A stretch of DNA of 64,000 bases from Candidatus Eisenbacteria bacterium (lineage in GTDB: Bacteria; Eisenbacteria; RBG-16-71-46; CAIMUX01; JAHJDP01), in the NCBI GenBank assembly GCA_018831195.1, contig JAHJDP010000037.1:25090-89089 (forward strand). Direction: 5' to 3'. Made by a program: the position numbers and the translations under genes. Shown one piece after another: positions 56,101 to 63,462 of this stretch (position 1 is the stretch's first letter; each line of letters starts with the position of its first letter). The notes under the pieces were generated by a model. The model did no database searches and was not told the origin of the DNA. It was given only the letters and a program-made list of their open reading frames with translations.

Positions 56101-56292
56101 CTCCACCCCGCGATCGTTCACCGACGCGCGGATTTGCGGATAAATGATGCTCGGCAGGAGATCGAGCGGAAGGCGGGCGAGGAAGAAAGTGCCCAGAACC
56201 AGGACGACCGATGTGAGCATGAGGATTCCCACGGGCCGCCGGATGGAGAAGCTGGAAAGACCCCTATGCTGTTGCTTTGAGCTTCCGTTCAT
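53098..56292 (-). CDS. RND efflux permease, operon B
   Basis: This 1064-residue full-length RND pump has helix 4 GVGLLIDNSIVMLENIFRH with the single Asp411, and helix 10 GIVVNNAILLVEYTERGRR without the AcrB Lys. Porter repeats include GIASVDVAGGLVREIQV and GLENLEPSAEEASPELS. ATG 56292 overlaps the adaptor's stop as ATGA; its own stop overlaps the methyltransferase start. Together with the adaptor and TolC upstream it makes a complete tripartite pump. Drug, dye or envelope-lipid export are all possible. Confidence 0.93.
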   Translation of the reverse strand: MNGSSKQQHRGLSSFSIRRPVGILMLTSVVLVLGTFFLARLPLDLLPSIIYPQIRASVNDRGVEPEVLEETVAKPLEAALATTEDLVRLETEVQEGRVGVNLHFSYGTNIDFALQDASKNLDRARGNLPEEADPPMIFKFDPSQMPVYEVAFSSSSRSLVNLRDWVEYRLRPQLLTVEGIASVDVAGGLVREIQVILDQERLRSYGLTVSQVIEAIRAANQDVAAGRVSSPSREVVGKTAGKFRNVKDVESVLLPVAEGGRIPLSEIALVQDTHREQRLWARLDGLPAVKVSIRKQPNANTMAVADQVDERLSRLAGAGFIPGDIQFQTIQNQADFISSSVGAVRNAALIGAGLAMFIVLLFLGSLRKTFIIGLAIPIAVLATFTMMGLGKLTLNIMTLGGLALGVGLLIDNSIVMLENIFRHYEGGNKDPEDAAHVGAAEVQSAVVASTATNLAAVVPFLLISGLAALIFRELILTISFAILASLLVALTVVPMLSAQLAKVRFSSGLSRWKLVAGFDRTVNRLRLGYRRVAPVLVIRWRWAVLFGAAAALAGIFFWTRGLPTEFLPQVDDGNVSVRITLPPGASAQETNRVTIEVEGLIAGMPDVRGVFATAGGFLWGGSTSERSGSGSIDVILAPKSERGGSADSWVRALQAKINERGFPGARIFVRPPRIRGLRTSTSGSAVSLDIQGDDLVELQQIGDEIMLLLRDVPGLENLEPSAEEASPELSIELDRERASYLGLSVAAVGQTIRTALDGTVATQFTSSNQEYDLRVMFPRERFTSSEELGSIALFPGREGDAPVYLRDIATVRNTLGPTTILRENQNRVLRLTGDVISEVASVGEVNNEIRARLAELRLPDGIAVLVGGEEESIRENNRQLTIVVLLAVFLVFVVMAVQYESMVNPLVILIAIPMSLVGVGGILRVTGTPLSAPVLLGVILLAGIVVNNAILLVEYTERGRRERGLTREQAVVEAGAVRLRPILMTTITTLCGMSPLALGIGQGSELMRPLAIAVVGGLSMSTLLTLFVVPSAYLIINKAAERLGSWLTGRRRTGGEAPSGSEIR

Positions 56293-57416
56293 CGACCCTT
56301 CTCCGACACCGCCGCGGCCGAATCCGGCTTTGCGACGCTGTTGCGGTCCACGATACGCACGTTCGCGCCGTCTTGCAGCGCATTGTTGCCGACGGTCACC
56401 ACGACATCTCCCGGGGCAAGCCCCGAGGTAATCTCCACCCGGCCCTGCGACGTCAACCCGGTCGTCACAATCCGCCGGCGGGCCTTGCCCTCTTCAACAA
56501 CGAAGACCGCCGCCGAGCCCGCGCCTCGCACCAGAGCCGATGCTGAAATCAGTAGAACATTTTCGCGGACGCCGAGCGCAAAGGTTGTCCGCGCCAGAAA
56601 TCCGGGGCGCGCCAGGCGTGCGGTCTCCCCTTCCAGGGCGACCTCCACCGGAACAAGGCGGGTCGCGGGATCCGCGGCGGGGAAAATGCGCCGGATCCGT
56701 CCCTGAAAATGCCGATCCGGAATCGCGTCCAGGATGACCTCGAGTTCGTCACCGGCCTGAAGATCGACGACGTCCAGCTCCGAGATCTGCACGCGCACAA
56801 CCATCGTACTGACATCCGCCAGTGTGAAGAGACGCGTCTGGGGCGCCACAATGTCACCCGCCTCGACATCCTTTTCTGTGACGACGCCCGTGATGGGGGC
56901 GTTCACGGTGGCAAACTCCAAGCGGGTGTGAAGCTGGTCGCGCTGAGCCTTGGCCGCCGAATAGGCGGTGCGTTCGCGTTCGTACTCGGGAAGGGTGATC
57001 ACATTGCGATCCCGCAGCTGCTTGGCCCGCTCGAAAGCGGACTCGGTGACCTGGAAGGAGGCCTCCGCCGCGGCGAACTGGGCCTGAAGTTCACGGTCGT
57101 CCAGACGGGCCAGAAGATCGCCTCGCTGAACCTGGTTCCCTTCTTCGGCGTGAATAGAGAGAATCGCGCCGCTGAGCTGGCTGTTGACGCCGACGGTTCG
57201 AATCGGCTCAACGACGCCCGACACGGTCAATGAGCGGGCGATGGAGCCGGCCTCCACCGTGGCGACCTCGACGGATGCCGCTCGCGCGGGCCGGGAGGCG
57301 GACGAATTAGCAGCCTCGCCTTTCCCCCCGCAGCCCCAGGCCAGCGCGGCCAGTCCAAGACCGCCAGCAAGGATGGCGACACGGCCACGACACATCCGCA
57401 TATTGAATTTACTCAC
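56289..57416 (-). CDS. RND periplasmic adaptor (membrane-fusion) lipoprotein, operon B
   Basis: The start is GTG 57414-57416, overlapping the TolC gene's end by 8 bases. This 375-residue protein has a lipobox (LGLAALAWGC), a barrel-sandwich hybrid domain (QLSGAILSIHAEEGNQVQRGD), a helical hairpin (ASFQVTESAFERAKQL with ERTAYSAAKAQRDQLH), a second lipoyl motif (APITGVVTEKDVEAGDIV) and C-terminal barrel segments. It bridges the TolC-like channel and the RND pump of the same operon. Confidence 0.93.
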   Translation of the reverse strand: MSKFNMRMCRGRVAILAGGLGLAALAWGCGGKGEAANSSASRPARAASVEVATVEAGSIARSLTVSGVVEPIRTVGVNSQLSGAILSIHAEEGNQVQRGDLLARLDDRELQAQFAAAEASFQVTESAFERAKQLRDRNVITLPEYERERTAYSAAKAQRDQLHTRLEFATVNAPITGVVTEKDVEAGDIVAPQTRLFTLADVSTMVVRVQISELDVVDLQAGDELEVILDAIPDRHFQGRIRRIFPAADPATRLVPVEVALEGETARLARPGFLARTTFALGVRENVLLISASALVRGAGSAAVFVVEEGKARRRIVTTGLTSQGRVEITSGLAPGDVVVTVGNNALQDGANVRIVDRNSVAKPDSAAAVSEKGR

Positions 57417-58725
57417 GGGTTCGCACCTCTATCCTTTCACCAAGAACTACCTCGAGCCGCGCAACGGCCATGCCCAGCGCCTGGCGCGCGCGCACCACGG
57501 CGACCTCCGCTTCCGTGAGCGCCACCTGCGACGTCTGCAGTTCGAGGATGGTCGCCACGCCGATCTGGTAACGCTCTTCAAGAACCCGCAGATCTTCCAA
57601 GGCCAGCTCTCTGGCATGGTTGGCGATCTCAATCCCGCGCGCCACCGACGCGATCTCTCCGGTCGCCGATTCGACCGCGACCCGCACCGCCATCACCGCA
57701 TCCCGCGCTTCGGCTTCCGCGAATCGTTCGCGGGCCGCCGCCCGTTGTACATTAGCCTCCCGCCCAAATCGGTCAAAAATGGGGAGGGATGCGGTAAGGC
57801 GAAGGTTCCAGCTCCTCTGGTCGGGAGGAAAATTGAAAGCAAACCAATCGTACCCGCCGCTCAATGTGGCGGATGGAAGATAGTCGGCGATTCCCGCCAG
57901 CCGTTCGGCCTGCCGGCCGCGGAGGGTCGCTTCCGCCGCGACGACCGATGGGGATGACCGGACCGCCTGTTCGATCAGACTCTCCGTCGGCGGCAAAACC
58001 GGCGCCTGCCCGGGGAGGGATGAGGAGACAGGGTGAATTTCGCCGGCCCTCCCGATCTGCCGGCCCAGCGCCAGCGCCGCCGTCCGCAGCATCAACTCCG
58101 CGTTGAGAACGCCGAGCTCCGCATTGTCGACTTCCAGCTGGGCCCGAAGCATGTCGGATGAGGTCGCCGTCCCCAAATCAAAGCGCGTCTCGGCGAAAGA
58201 CAGCTGTTGGCGCGCCCGGTCGCGGCGTTGCTCCGCCAGCCGTTGGAGATCGGCGGAGGCGGCGGCATCGTAGAAAATCTCGGTGGTTCGGAGAATCGTT
58301 TGAAATGTCTGCAGACGATAGTCGGCGCCGGCGGCTTTGAGATTGGCCGCGGCGGCGCGGTTTTCCACAATCCGCCGGCCACCGGAAAATAGCTCGAGGC
58401 TGGCCGAGATCTGTGCGTTGTAGCTTTCGGAAACAAGCCGCCCCGTCGCCGTATCGACGCGCTGGTCGCTTGAGTTGGAGTACCCTGAACTCATGGTCAG
58501 CGATGGCAGCCACAGCCCGCGGGCCTCTAAAAGATCGGCGCTTGCCGATGAAACCGCTGCAGCGGCGCCCACCGTTGCGGGATCATTGTCCAGCGCCAGG
58601 CGGATCGCCTGCTCGAGATCAACTTCTTGCAGCGGCGCTTGCGCGCCGGCGGCGGAGAATACCGCTAACCCTGCGGTGACACCCGCGATAGCCAGAACGG
58701 CAGGAAAGAACCTTGGCTTTCTCAC
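57409..58725 (-). CDS. TolC-family outer-membrane channel, operon B
   Basis: The start GTG 58723-58725 follows AGGGGG. The 438-residue protein has a signal peptide (FFPAVLAIAGVTAGLAVFSAAGA) and two OEP repeats of long coiled helices with internal beta-strand turns (LEQAIRLALDNDPATVGAA, LELFSGGRRIVENRAAAANL, and the second copy GREANVQRAAARERFAEAEARDAV). This is the standard TolC repeat layout, and it is first in the operon. It can also serve operon A, which lacks its own channel. Confidence 0.92.
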   Translation of the reverse strand: MRKPRFFPAVLAIAGVTAGLAVFSAAGAQAPLQEVDLEQAIRLALDNDPATVGAAAAVSSASADLLEARGLWLPSLTMSSGYSNSSDQRVDTATGRLVSESYNAQISASLELFSGGRRIVENRAAAANLKAAGADYRLQTFQTILRTTEIFYDAAASADLQRLAEQRRDRARQQLSFAETRFDLGTATSSDMLRAQLEVDNAELGVLNAELMLRTAALALGRQIGRAGEIHPVSSSLPGQAPVLPPTESLIEQAVRSSPSVVAAEATLRGRQAERLAGIADYLPSATLSGGYDWFAFNFPPDQRSWNLRLTASLPIFDRFGREANVQRAAARERFAEAEARDAVMAVRVAVESATGEIASVARGIEIANHARELALEDLRVLEERYQIGVATILELQTSQVALTEAEVAVVRARQALGMAVARLEVVLGERIEVRTRE

Positions 58726-58919
58726 TCCACCCCCTTCGTCGCGGCCGGCCTCAGGGATTCACGAATTTTGACGGCCATTTGACCACAGTAATACAGCCGC
58801 GGGCCTTCTGTCATCCAGGGCAAGGAGTCTTCGATGGAAGAAAGCATACCGGCCCCGCGGCGGCGATGCTAAACTGAGGCCAAGCTCGCAAGCCGAACAG
58901 GGTTAGCAGAAGGGACGCC

Positions 58920-59780
58920 ATGAAGTTCACTGTTCAAGAAGAAGGAACGCTCCTCGAACTGCTCTGCCGAAAGCTCCATCCGGCCTCCCGCACCACCGTC
59001 CGGAAATTGATTCAGCGGGGAGCGGTCACCCTGGATGGTGAAACCGTGACCCGGGGCGATGTGAGCGTGCTTCCTGAACAAACCGTCGAAATTCAAAAGC
59101 AACAGGGCGCCAGGACGAGCGGATCCACCTTTCCGATTCTCTACGAAGACGATCATGTGATTGCCGTGAACAAACCCGCGGGGCTGCTCTCCATCGCCAC
59201 GGACAAAGAACGAACCAAGACTTTGTATAAGGGCCTTAATCAATATGTGCAACTCCGCTCCAAAGGGAGGGAGCGGATCTTTATCGTGCACCGCCTGGAC
59301 CGGGAGGCCTCGGGGATCATGCTGTTTGCGAAAAGCCTGGAAGCGCAGGAGCGCCTGCAGCGCGGCTGGCCGGGAACGGAAAAACTCTACTGCGCCCTGG
59401 TGGAAGGCCGTCCGCCGCAAGCGGAAGGAACCATTCGCAACTGGCTCAGGGAGAATCGCGCCCACAAGGTCTATTCCTGCCCGGAGGGTCCTGAAGCGAA
59501 GCTCGCCGTTACACATTACCGGCGGATCAAGGTGCTGCCCAAACACACCCTGCTGGAGATCCGTTTGGAAACAGGGCGCAAGCATCAGATCCGCGTTCAC
59601 CTCGCCGAGATGGGGTATCCGATCGTCGGGGACCGGCGCTACGGAGCGAACCAAAGCCCGATTCGTCGATTGGGGTTGTGCGCCTATTCCCTGGCCTTCG
59701 ATCATCCTTTCAGCGGCCGGCGGGTGAAGCTGGTCATCCCCATATCCAAAGCGATGCGGGACTTTCGGGGCAAGCGGTAG
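58920..59780 (+). CDS. RluA-family pseudouridine synthase with S4 domain
   Basis: AAGGG precedes ATG 58920. The 286-residue protein has an N-terminal S4 RNA-binding domain (about 1-60) and an RluA catalytic domain: INPAGLL-like VNKPAGLLSIAT, the catalytic Asp in IVHRLDREASGIMLFAKS, and GRKHQIRVHLAEMGYPIVGD. It isomerises uridine to pseudouridine in rRNA or tRNA; the exact site cannot be told among RluA, RluC and RluD paralogues. The gene diverges from the pump operon. Confidence 0.93.
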   Translation: MKFTVQEEGTLLELLCRKLHPASRTTVRKLIQRGAVTLDGETVTRGDVSVLPEQTVEIQKQQGARTSGSTFPILYEDDHVIAVNKPAGLLSIATDKERTKTLYKGLNQYVQLRSKGRERIFIVHRLDREASGIMLFAKSLEAQERLQRGWPGTEKLYCALVEGRPPQAEGTIRNWLRENRAHKVYSCPEGPEAKLAVTHYRRIKVLPKHTLLEIRLETGRKHQIRVHLAEMGYPIVGDRRYGANQSPIRRLGLCAYSLAFDHPFSGRRVKLVIPISKAMRDFRGKR

Positions 59781-59791
59781 CCCGCTTTATT

Positions 59792-59854
59792 CCGGCCGGC
59801 GGATGCGCAAGCCAGCCTCCGGATGTGCGCAGCCGGCCGGCGGATGCGCAAGCC
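59792..59854. repeat. three imperfect tandem GC-rich units
   Basis: Two identical 22-base copies (59792-59813 and 59833-59854, CCGGCCGGCGGATGCGCAAG then CC) flank a degenerate copy with GGATGTGCGC. They fill most of the gap between the RluA-type and DinB-like genes and precede a T-rich stretch, so a role as transcription end structure is possible but not shown. Confidence 0.7.
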
Positions 59855-59885
59855 GCTGTAGGCCTTTTTGTTTTAAAAGCTTTTT

Positions 59886-60368
59886 TTATAAGCTCTTTTT
59901 TAATAGCTCTTCCAATTGAAACTCATGCCGTATGGGATGCATGACGGCATGTTCAAGCATGGCGTCCACACAATACTTCACCTTCCAGCGGGATTCGTAC
60001 TCCGGCCGGCCGAACTTGTCCTCGGGAACGCCGGCAAGGGGACTTTGCCAGCGCATCGCAAGATGATCGATATAGTCATTCGCCTCGGCTGCCATCGTAT
60101 CCTTACCGGGCGCCGGTTCGATTCCCGGATCGGGAAGTTGCAGCACGTCGCACATCCACACCATGTAGCCTCTTGCACAAGCACATATATGAAGAAGCAG
60201 CGTCTCCAAGGACGCGTAGTCAGGATCCGCCGTGGCCGGAAGGGCCAGTCCCGCCCTTTTCGCGCGCTTCCACATTTCGAAGCAGCTGCGAAGGTGGTGA
60301 TCGTGGAGTATAACCATGGCCCGCGCGCCCGCATAGAGATAGTCCGGAAGACCGTCTTTTACATTCAT
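59886..60368 (-). CDS. DinB-like four-helix protein
   Basis: AAGGGA lies nine bases before ATG 60368. This 160-residue protein has the DinB/YfiT-like pattern with His ligands in LLLHICACARGYM and LEHAVMHPIRHEFQLEELL, the last carrying the two further metal His of the family. Related proteins include metal-dependent thiol transferases and nickel-binding DinB; the substrate is unknown. It sits downstream of the copy B repeat protein on the same strand. Confidence 0.75.
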   Translation of the reverse strand: MNVKDGLPDYLYAGARAMVILHDHHLRSCFEMWKRAKRAGLALPATADPDYASLETLLLHICACARGYMVWMCDVLQLPDPGIEPAPGKDTMAAEANDYIDHLAMRWQSPLAGVPEDKFGRPEYESRWKVKYCVDAMLEHAVMHPIRHEFQLEELLKKSL

Positions 60369-60411
60369 TTTTTTTATCCCTTCATTGAACGCATGGCTTT
60401 CCCGCCGATTC

Positions 60412-61821
60412 TCACTCCTTTGAATTTCCCAGCAGCACCAGCTTCCTGCTCTGAACGGATGCGCCGCTGCTCAGGCGAACAAAATAAACCCCAGCGGGCC
60501 GTCCCCGATGGTTCCAGATCAGATCATGGCGCCCGGCCGCCGCGTGATGGCGGATGGTTTTGTACAATCGCCGGCCCAGAGGGCTGAAAACCTCGAGCTG
60601 AACCCGACATGGCTCCGGGACCAAATAGAATAGATGCGCCTCCGCCGATCCCATGCTGGGGCTCGGCACGATCAGGGTGGGGCGCGCCCGGGATTCATCC
60701 GGCGCGCCGACGCTCGAACCCTCCACATTGATCCTCAGAAGCCAGATGTCCATATCGCCTGCGCCAAAGGCATCGGACCACCCCACCATGGCGTAGGCGC
60801 CATCCTGCGTCGGCCGGGCGCAGAAACCATGGTCGAAGCTTCCATCGCCCGCTCCATAATAACGCTCCCAGCAGAGATGGCCCTGTCCATCGATTCTGAC
60901 CAGGTAATACTCGCCTTCATCCAGACCATAGGGATTGACGTAGCCGCCGACTAAAAAGCCCTGATCCAGGGTTGGGGAGATCGATAAAGCACAGCCGATC
61001 TCTCCGGTGCCGAAGCCGCAGCTCCACACGCTGTCGCCGGCGGCGTCCACTTTTAGTGTCGCAAAGAACAATCCCGTAATGACGAATCCATCGTCATCGG
61101 ATTCGCAGAGCGCCCAGCCCTCATCGGGTTCCAGCACGCGGCCATAGGTTCGATTCCAAAGTTGTGTTCCATCTTCCGCCGTCCGAACAATGTGATAATC
61201 CCAGTCGCCGATTCCAGTGTAGGCCGATCCTCCCGTGACATACCCGCCGCCGCTGACCTCGGCCACGGAGAAGGCCACGCTATACTCGCCGCCGGGATAA
61301 GCGTTGCGCCACACGGCATCACCATCCGCATCGGTTTTGACAAGATAGCAATGGCCGCCGCGGCGCCCGGCAATGATATAGCCCCCGTCGGTGGTTGCCT
61401 GCACCGAATAGGCCTGCATCTCGTAATCACGCGTCCATAGCGAATCACCGGATGCATCCACTCGCAGCAGATTTCCGATCCCCTCGGTCATGCTGACGGC
61501 ATAACCGCCGTCGGCGGTCTGCGTGACGCCTGTCGCAACATCGGTGCTCACGTCACCGTATGTGCGTGTCCACAGGGTATCCCCGCTCTCATCCGTCTTG
61601 ATGAGATAGACATCCCACGAACCGACGGCGAAGGAGGAACCGTATCCCGCAATGATAAAGCCGCCGTCGGTGGTTTGTTCCATCGACTCGGCGTAGTCGT
61701 ACCCGCCGCCGCCGAACGTCTGTGTCCATAGGATATCCTGGGCCGGGGCCGGGCCGGCCCCGGCGCAGGCGATTGAAATGAGAATCAAATATAGCGGGAA
61801 AGATCGCATGCGGCGCCTCAT
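60412..61821 (-). CDS. secreted tandem-repeat protein with FlgD/T9SS-like C-terminal domain, copy B
   Basis: This 469-residue protein has a signal peptide (FPLYLILISIACAGAG) and about seven repeats of about 50 residues (TQTFGGGGYDYAESMEQTTD, TRTYGDVSTDVATGVTQTAD, ...GGYIIAG...). It ends with a FlgD-like domain (PCRVQLEVFSPLGRRLYKTI, GRPAGVYFVRL, RKLVLLG). Repeats match those at 38338-39801. ATG 61821 overlaps the stop of the upstream gene as ATGA, so the two are translated together. ATG 61809 is an alternative with a neater signal peptide. Confidence 0.85.
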   Translation of the reverse strand: MRRRMRSFPLYLILISIACAGAGPAPAQDILWTQTFGGGGYDYAESMEQTTDGGFIIAGYGSSFAVGSWDVYLIKTDESGDTLWTRTYGDVSTDVATGVTQTADGGYAVSMTEGIGNLLRVDASGDSLWTRDYEMQAYSVQATTDGGYIIAGRRGGHCYLVKTDADGDAVWRNAYPGGEYSVAFSVAEVSGGGYVTGGSAYTGIGDWDYHIVRTAEDGTQLWNRTYGRVLEPDEGWALCESDDDGFVITGLFFATLKVDAAGDSVWSCGFGTGEIGCALSISPTLDQGFLVGGYVNPYGLDEGEYYLVRIDGQGHLCWERYYGAGDGSFDHGFCARPTQDGAYAMVGWSDAFGAGDMDIWLLRINVEGSSVGAPDESRARPTLIVPSPSMGSAEAHLFYLVPEPCRVQLEVFSPLGRRLYKTIRHHAAAGRHDLIWNHRGRPAGVYFVRLSSGASVQSRKLVLLGNSKE

Positions 61822-62738
61822 CTGACCAGCAGCATGCGCCGCGTCTCACTCTTTCCGTTCCAGTTCAGGCTGTAAAAATAAACACCGCCGGAAACGGCCT
61901 CCCCGGATTGGTTTGTGCCATCCCAGCAGACGCTATAGGTACCCGGACGTTGAGAGACATTCTGCAGCATGCGAACCAGGCGTCCGGTCACGTCGTGGAT
62001 CGTCAGTATCAAAGGGCGGCCGCTTTCACCCGGAATATCGTATTCGATTCGAGTGAAGACAGTAAAAGGGTTGGGCGCATTTCGACCCGCCAGCAGCGTG
62101 GCCGGCGGATCGATCGGCTCGATTGCGCTGGGCTCGATGATGGTCTCGATCGTCAGTTTCGGAAAAGCAGCGCCCTCTGCCATCATCAACCCACCGAAGC
62201 TCCCGGCCCGTATTGTTAATCCGGCGAACGGCTCCTCGGCCTCGACAAGATCGATGACAAACGATGTTACGTCGAAGCTTATGACTTGTCCCACCCATGG
62301 ATCCGGCGTTGCGATCACATCGAGAAGATTGCCGTCCGCCACTTGAAAATCAGACAATTCAGCGACGCCGTTCCCGACATATCCATCGACGGACAAGTTG
62401 TCTGGAATCTCCCCGTCAACACCCAGTCCAAAAACACCGACATCCGTGATCCTTATTTCGAATGTGGCGGCGCTGATAACCTCCCCGGGCGGAACGCTGA
62501 AAGTGGAGATGTCGAACTCGGCCATTGACCGGGCTTCACCTTCCGTTCCCAGCACTGCGTCGTTGAAAGTGGGATAGGGTCCGTTGTCGCCGACGCCGTC
62601 GAACGGCTCCGCGTCGATGACCTCGAAGTCCACGGGCGGATTTTCAATCGTGAAGTTCGAATCCGCCAGAGCCGCCGAGCCGCAGAAGACGAATGCGAGC
62701 GCCAGATATCCGATCGTTCGTATCATTTTGCGCGTCAT
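61818..62738 (-). CDS. exported DUF-like protein with FlgD/T9SS-like C-terminal domain
   Basis: AGGAGG is six bases before ATG 62738 (three before ATG 62741); the frame opens at 62804 without a site. The 306-residue product has a signal peptide (LALAFVFCGSAALA) and a beta-rich middle of unknown family (STFSVPPGEVISAATFEIRI and SFDVTSFVIDLVEAEEPF, similar to DNRLRE-type or adhesive beta-sandwich). It ends in the same C-terminal domain as the beta-helix protein (RIEYDIPG, LTIHDVTGRLVRML, CWDGTNQSGEAVSGGVYFYS). The C-terminal half is the closest match in the window to the beta-helix gene's tail. Confidence 0.85.
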   Translation of the reverse strand: MTRKMIRTIGYLALAFVFCGSAALADSNFTIENPPVDFEVIDAEPFDGVGDNGPYPTFNDAVLGTEGEARSMAEFDISTFSVPPGEVISAATFEIRITDVGVFGLGVDGEIPDNLSVDGYVGNGVAELSDFQVADGNLLDVIATPDPWVGQVISFDVTSFVIDLVEAEEPFAGLTIRAGSFGGLMMAEGAAFPKLTIETIIEPSAIEPIDPPATLLAGRNAPNPFTVFTRIEYDIPGESGRPLILTIHDVTGRLVRMLQNVSQRPGTYSVCWDGTNQSGEAVSGGVYFYSLNWNGKSETRRMLLVR

Positions 62739-62832
62739 CATAGTCCTCCTTATGACAATATTCCTTCGTGTGAATGAGAAATTTTCCGTCCCTGATGGGC
62801 ACAAGGATTTTAACGCCTGATCGGGGTTTGGG

Positions 62833-63321
62833 TCAACCGCAGCTTTTTCCAGCTTGACCGGCCATCAGATCAAGATTTTCTTCGGTGGGCCTCCACATAA
62901 CCATCCGATCCCCTTCTTGCTTTGCCGTCATATAGATAAAATTCAGATCGGGAGTGACCTGCTCAACGATCATCCAGGTCTTATGCTCGATGTTGAAATA
63001 TCTGAACATCGTTCCATAATTGTAGACGCGCCCTTTATCGTCGTAGACCTTCCAGCTGTCTTGGAGCGCCCAGCCGCCGAGAATATATTCAATGGTCCAA
63101 TCCACATGGATGATCAAGTCTCCTCCCTCGACATCTTTTGACGCAATTTCGACACGCCATGAACCGACCAGAAAATCGAACTGCGCGGTTTCCGGCGGGG
63201 CTGAGGGGTCGAGGGTCCCGAATTCATTATTCGCGTTGTCAGCGGCGCGGGCGCCGGCCAAAGGGAGCAAGAGGACCAAGGTCCACAGGCCGAAAAATAA
63301 AGCTGATCTGCGATTGTGCAT
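62833..63321 (-). CDS. exported DUF1579-like protein
   Basis: CTGGAGGCGAG precedes ATG 63321. The 162-residue product has a signal peptide (ALFFGLWTLVLLLPLAGARA) and a single beta-rich domain with FDFLVGSWRVEIASKDVEGG, WTIEYILGGWALQD, MFRYFNIEHKTWMIVEQ and VMWRPTEENLDLM. The SWRVE opening and DUF1579-type order resemble a lipocalin-like or heme-carrier fold; function unknown. It is downstream of the YifB gene on the same strand. Confidence 0.7.
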   Translation of the reverse strand: MHNRRSALFFGLWTLVLLLPLAGARAADNANNEFGTLDPSAPPETAQFDFLVGSWRVEIASKDVEGGDLIIHVDWTIEYILGGWALQDSWKVYDDKGRVYNYGTMFRYFNIEHKTWMIVEQVTPDLNFIYMTAKQEGDRMVMWRPTEENLDLMAGQAGKSCG

Positions 63322-63462
63322 GCTCGCCTCCAGAAAATGTTGGATCCTAAAATTCCATGGCGGAATTTCGGATTTTTGGGGGGGCGGATCCGCACTCCTT
63401 CGTCCGGCCCCATTCCCAATCCGCCTTGGAATATACCATGAAAGGCATCAGGGAACACGGAC

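Noticed and set aside
54964..56280. A 438-residue open frame on the plus strand
   Set aside because: It lies fully antisense to the RND permease gene, which has strong family motifs. Long antisense frames are expected in this GC-rich stretch; no ribosome site or protein family seen.
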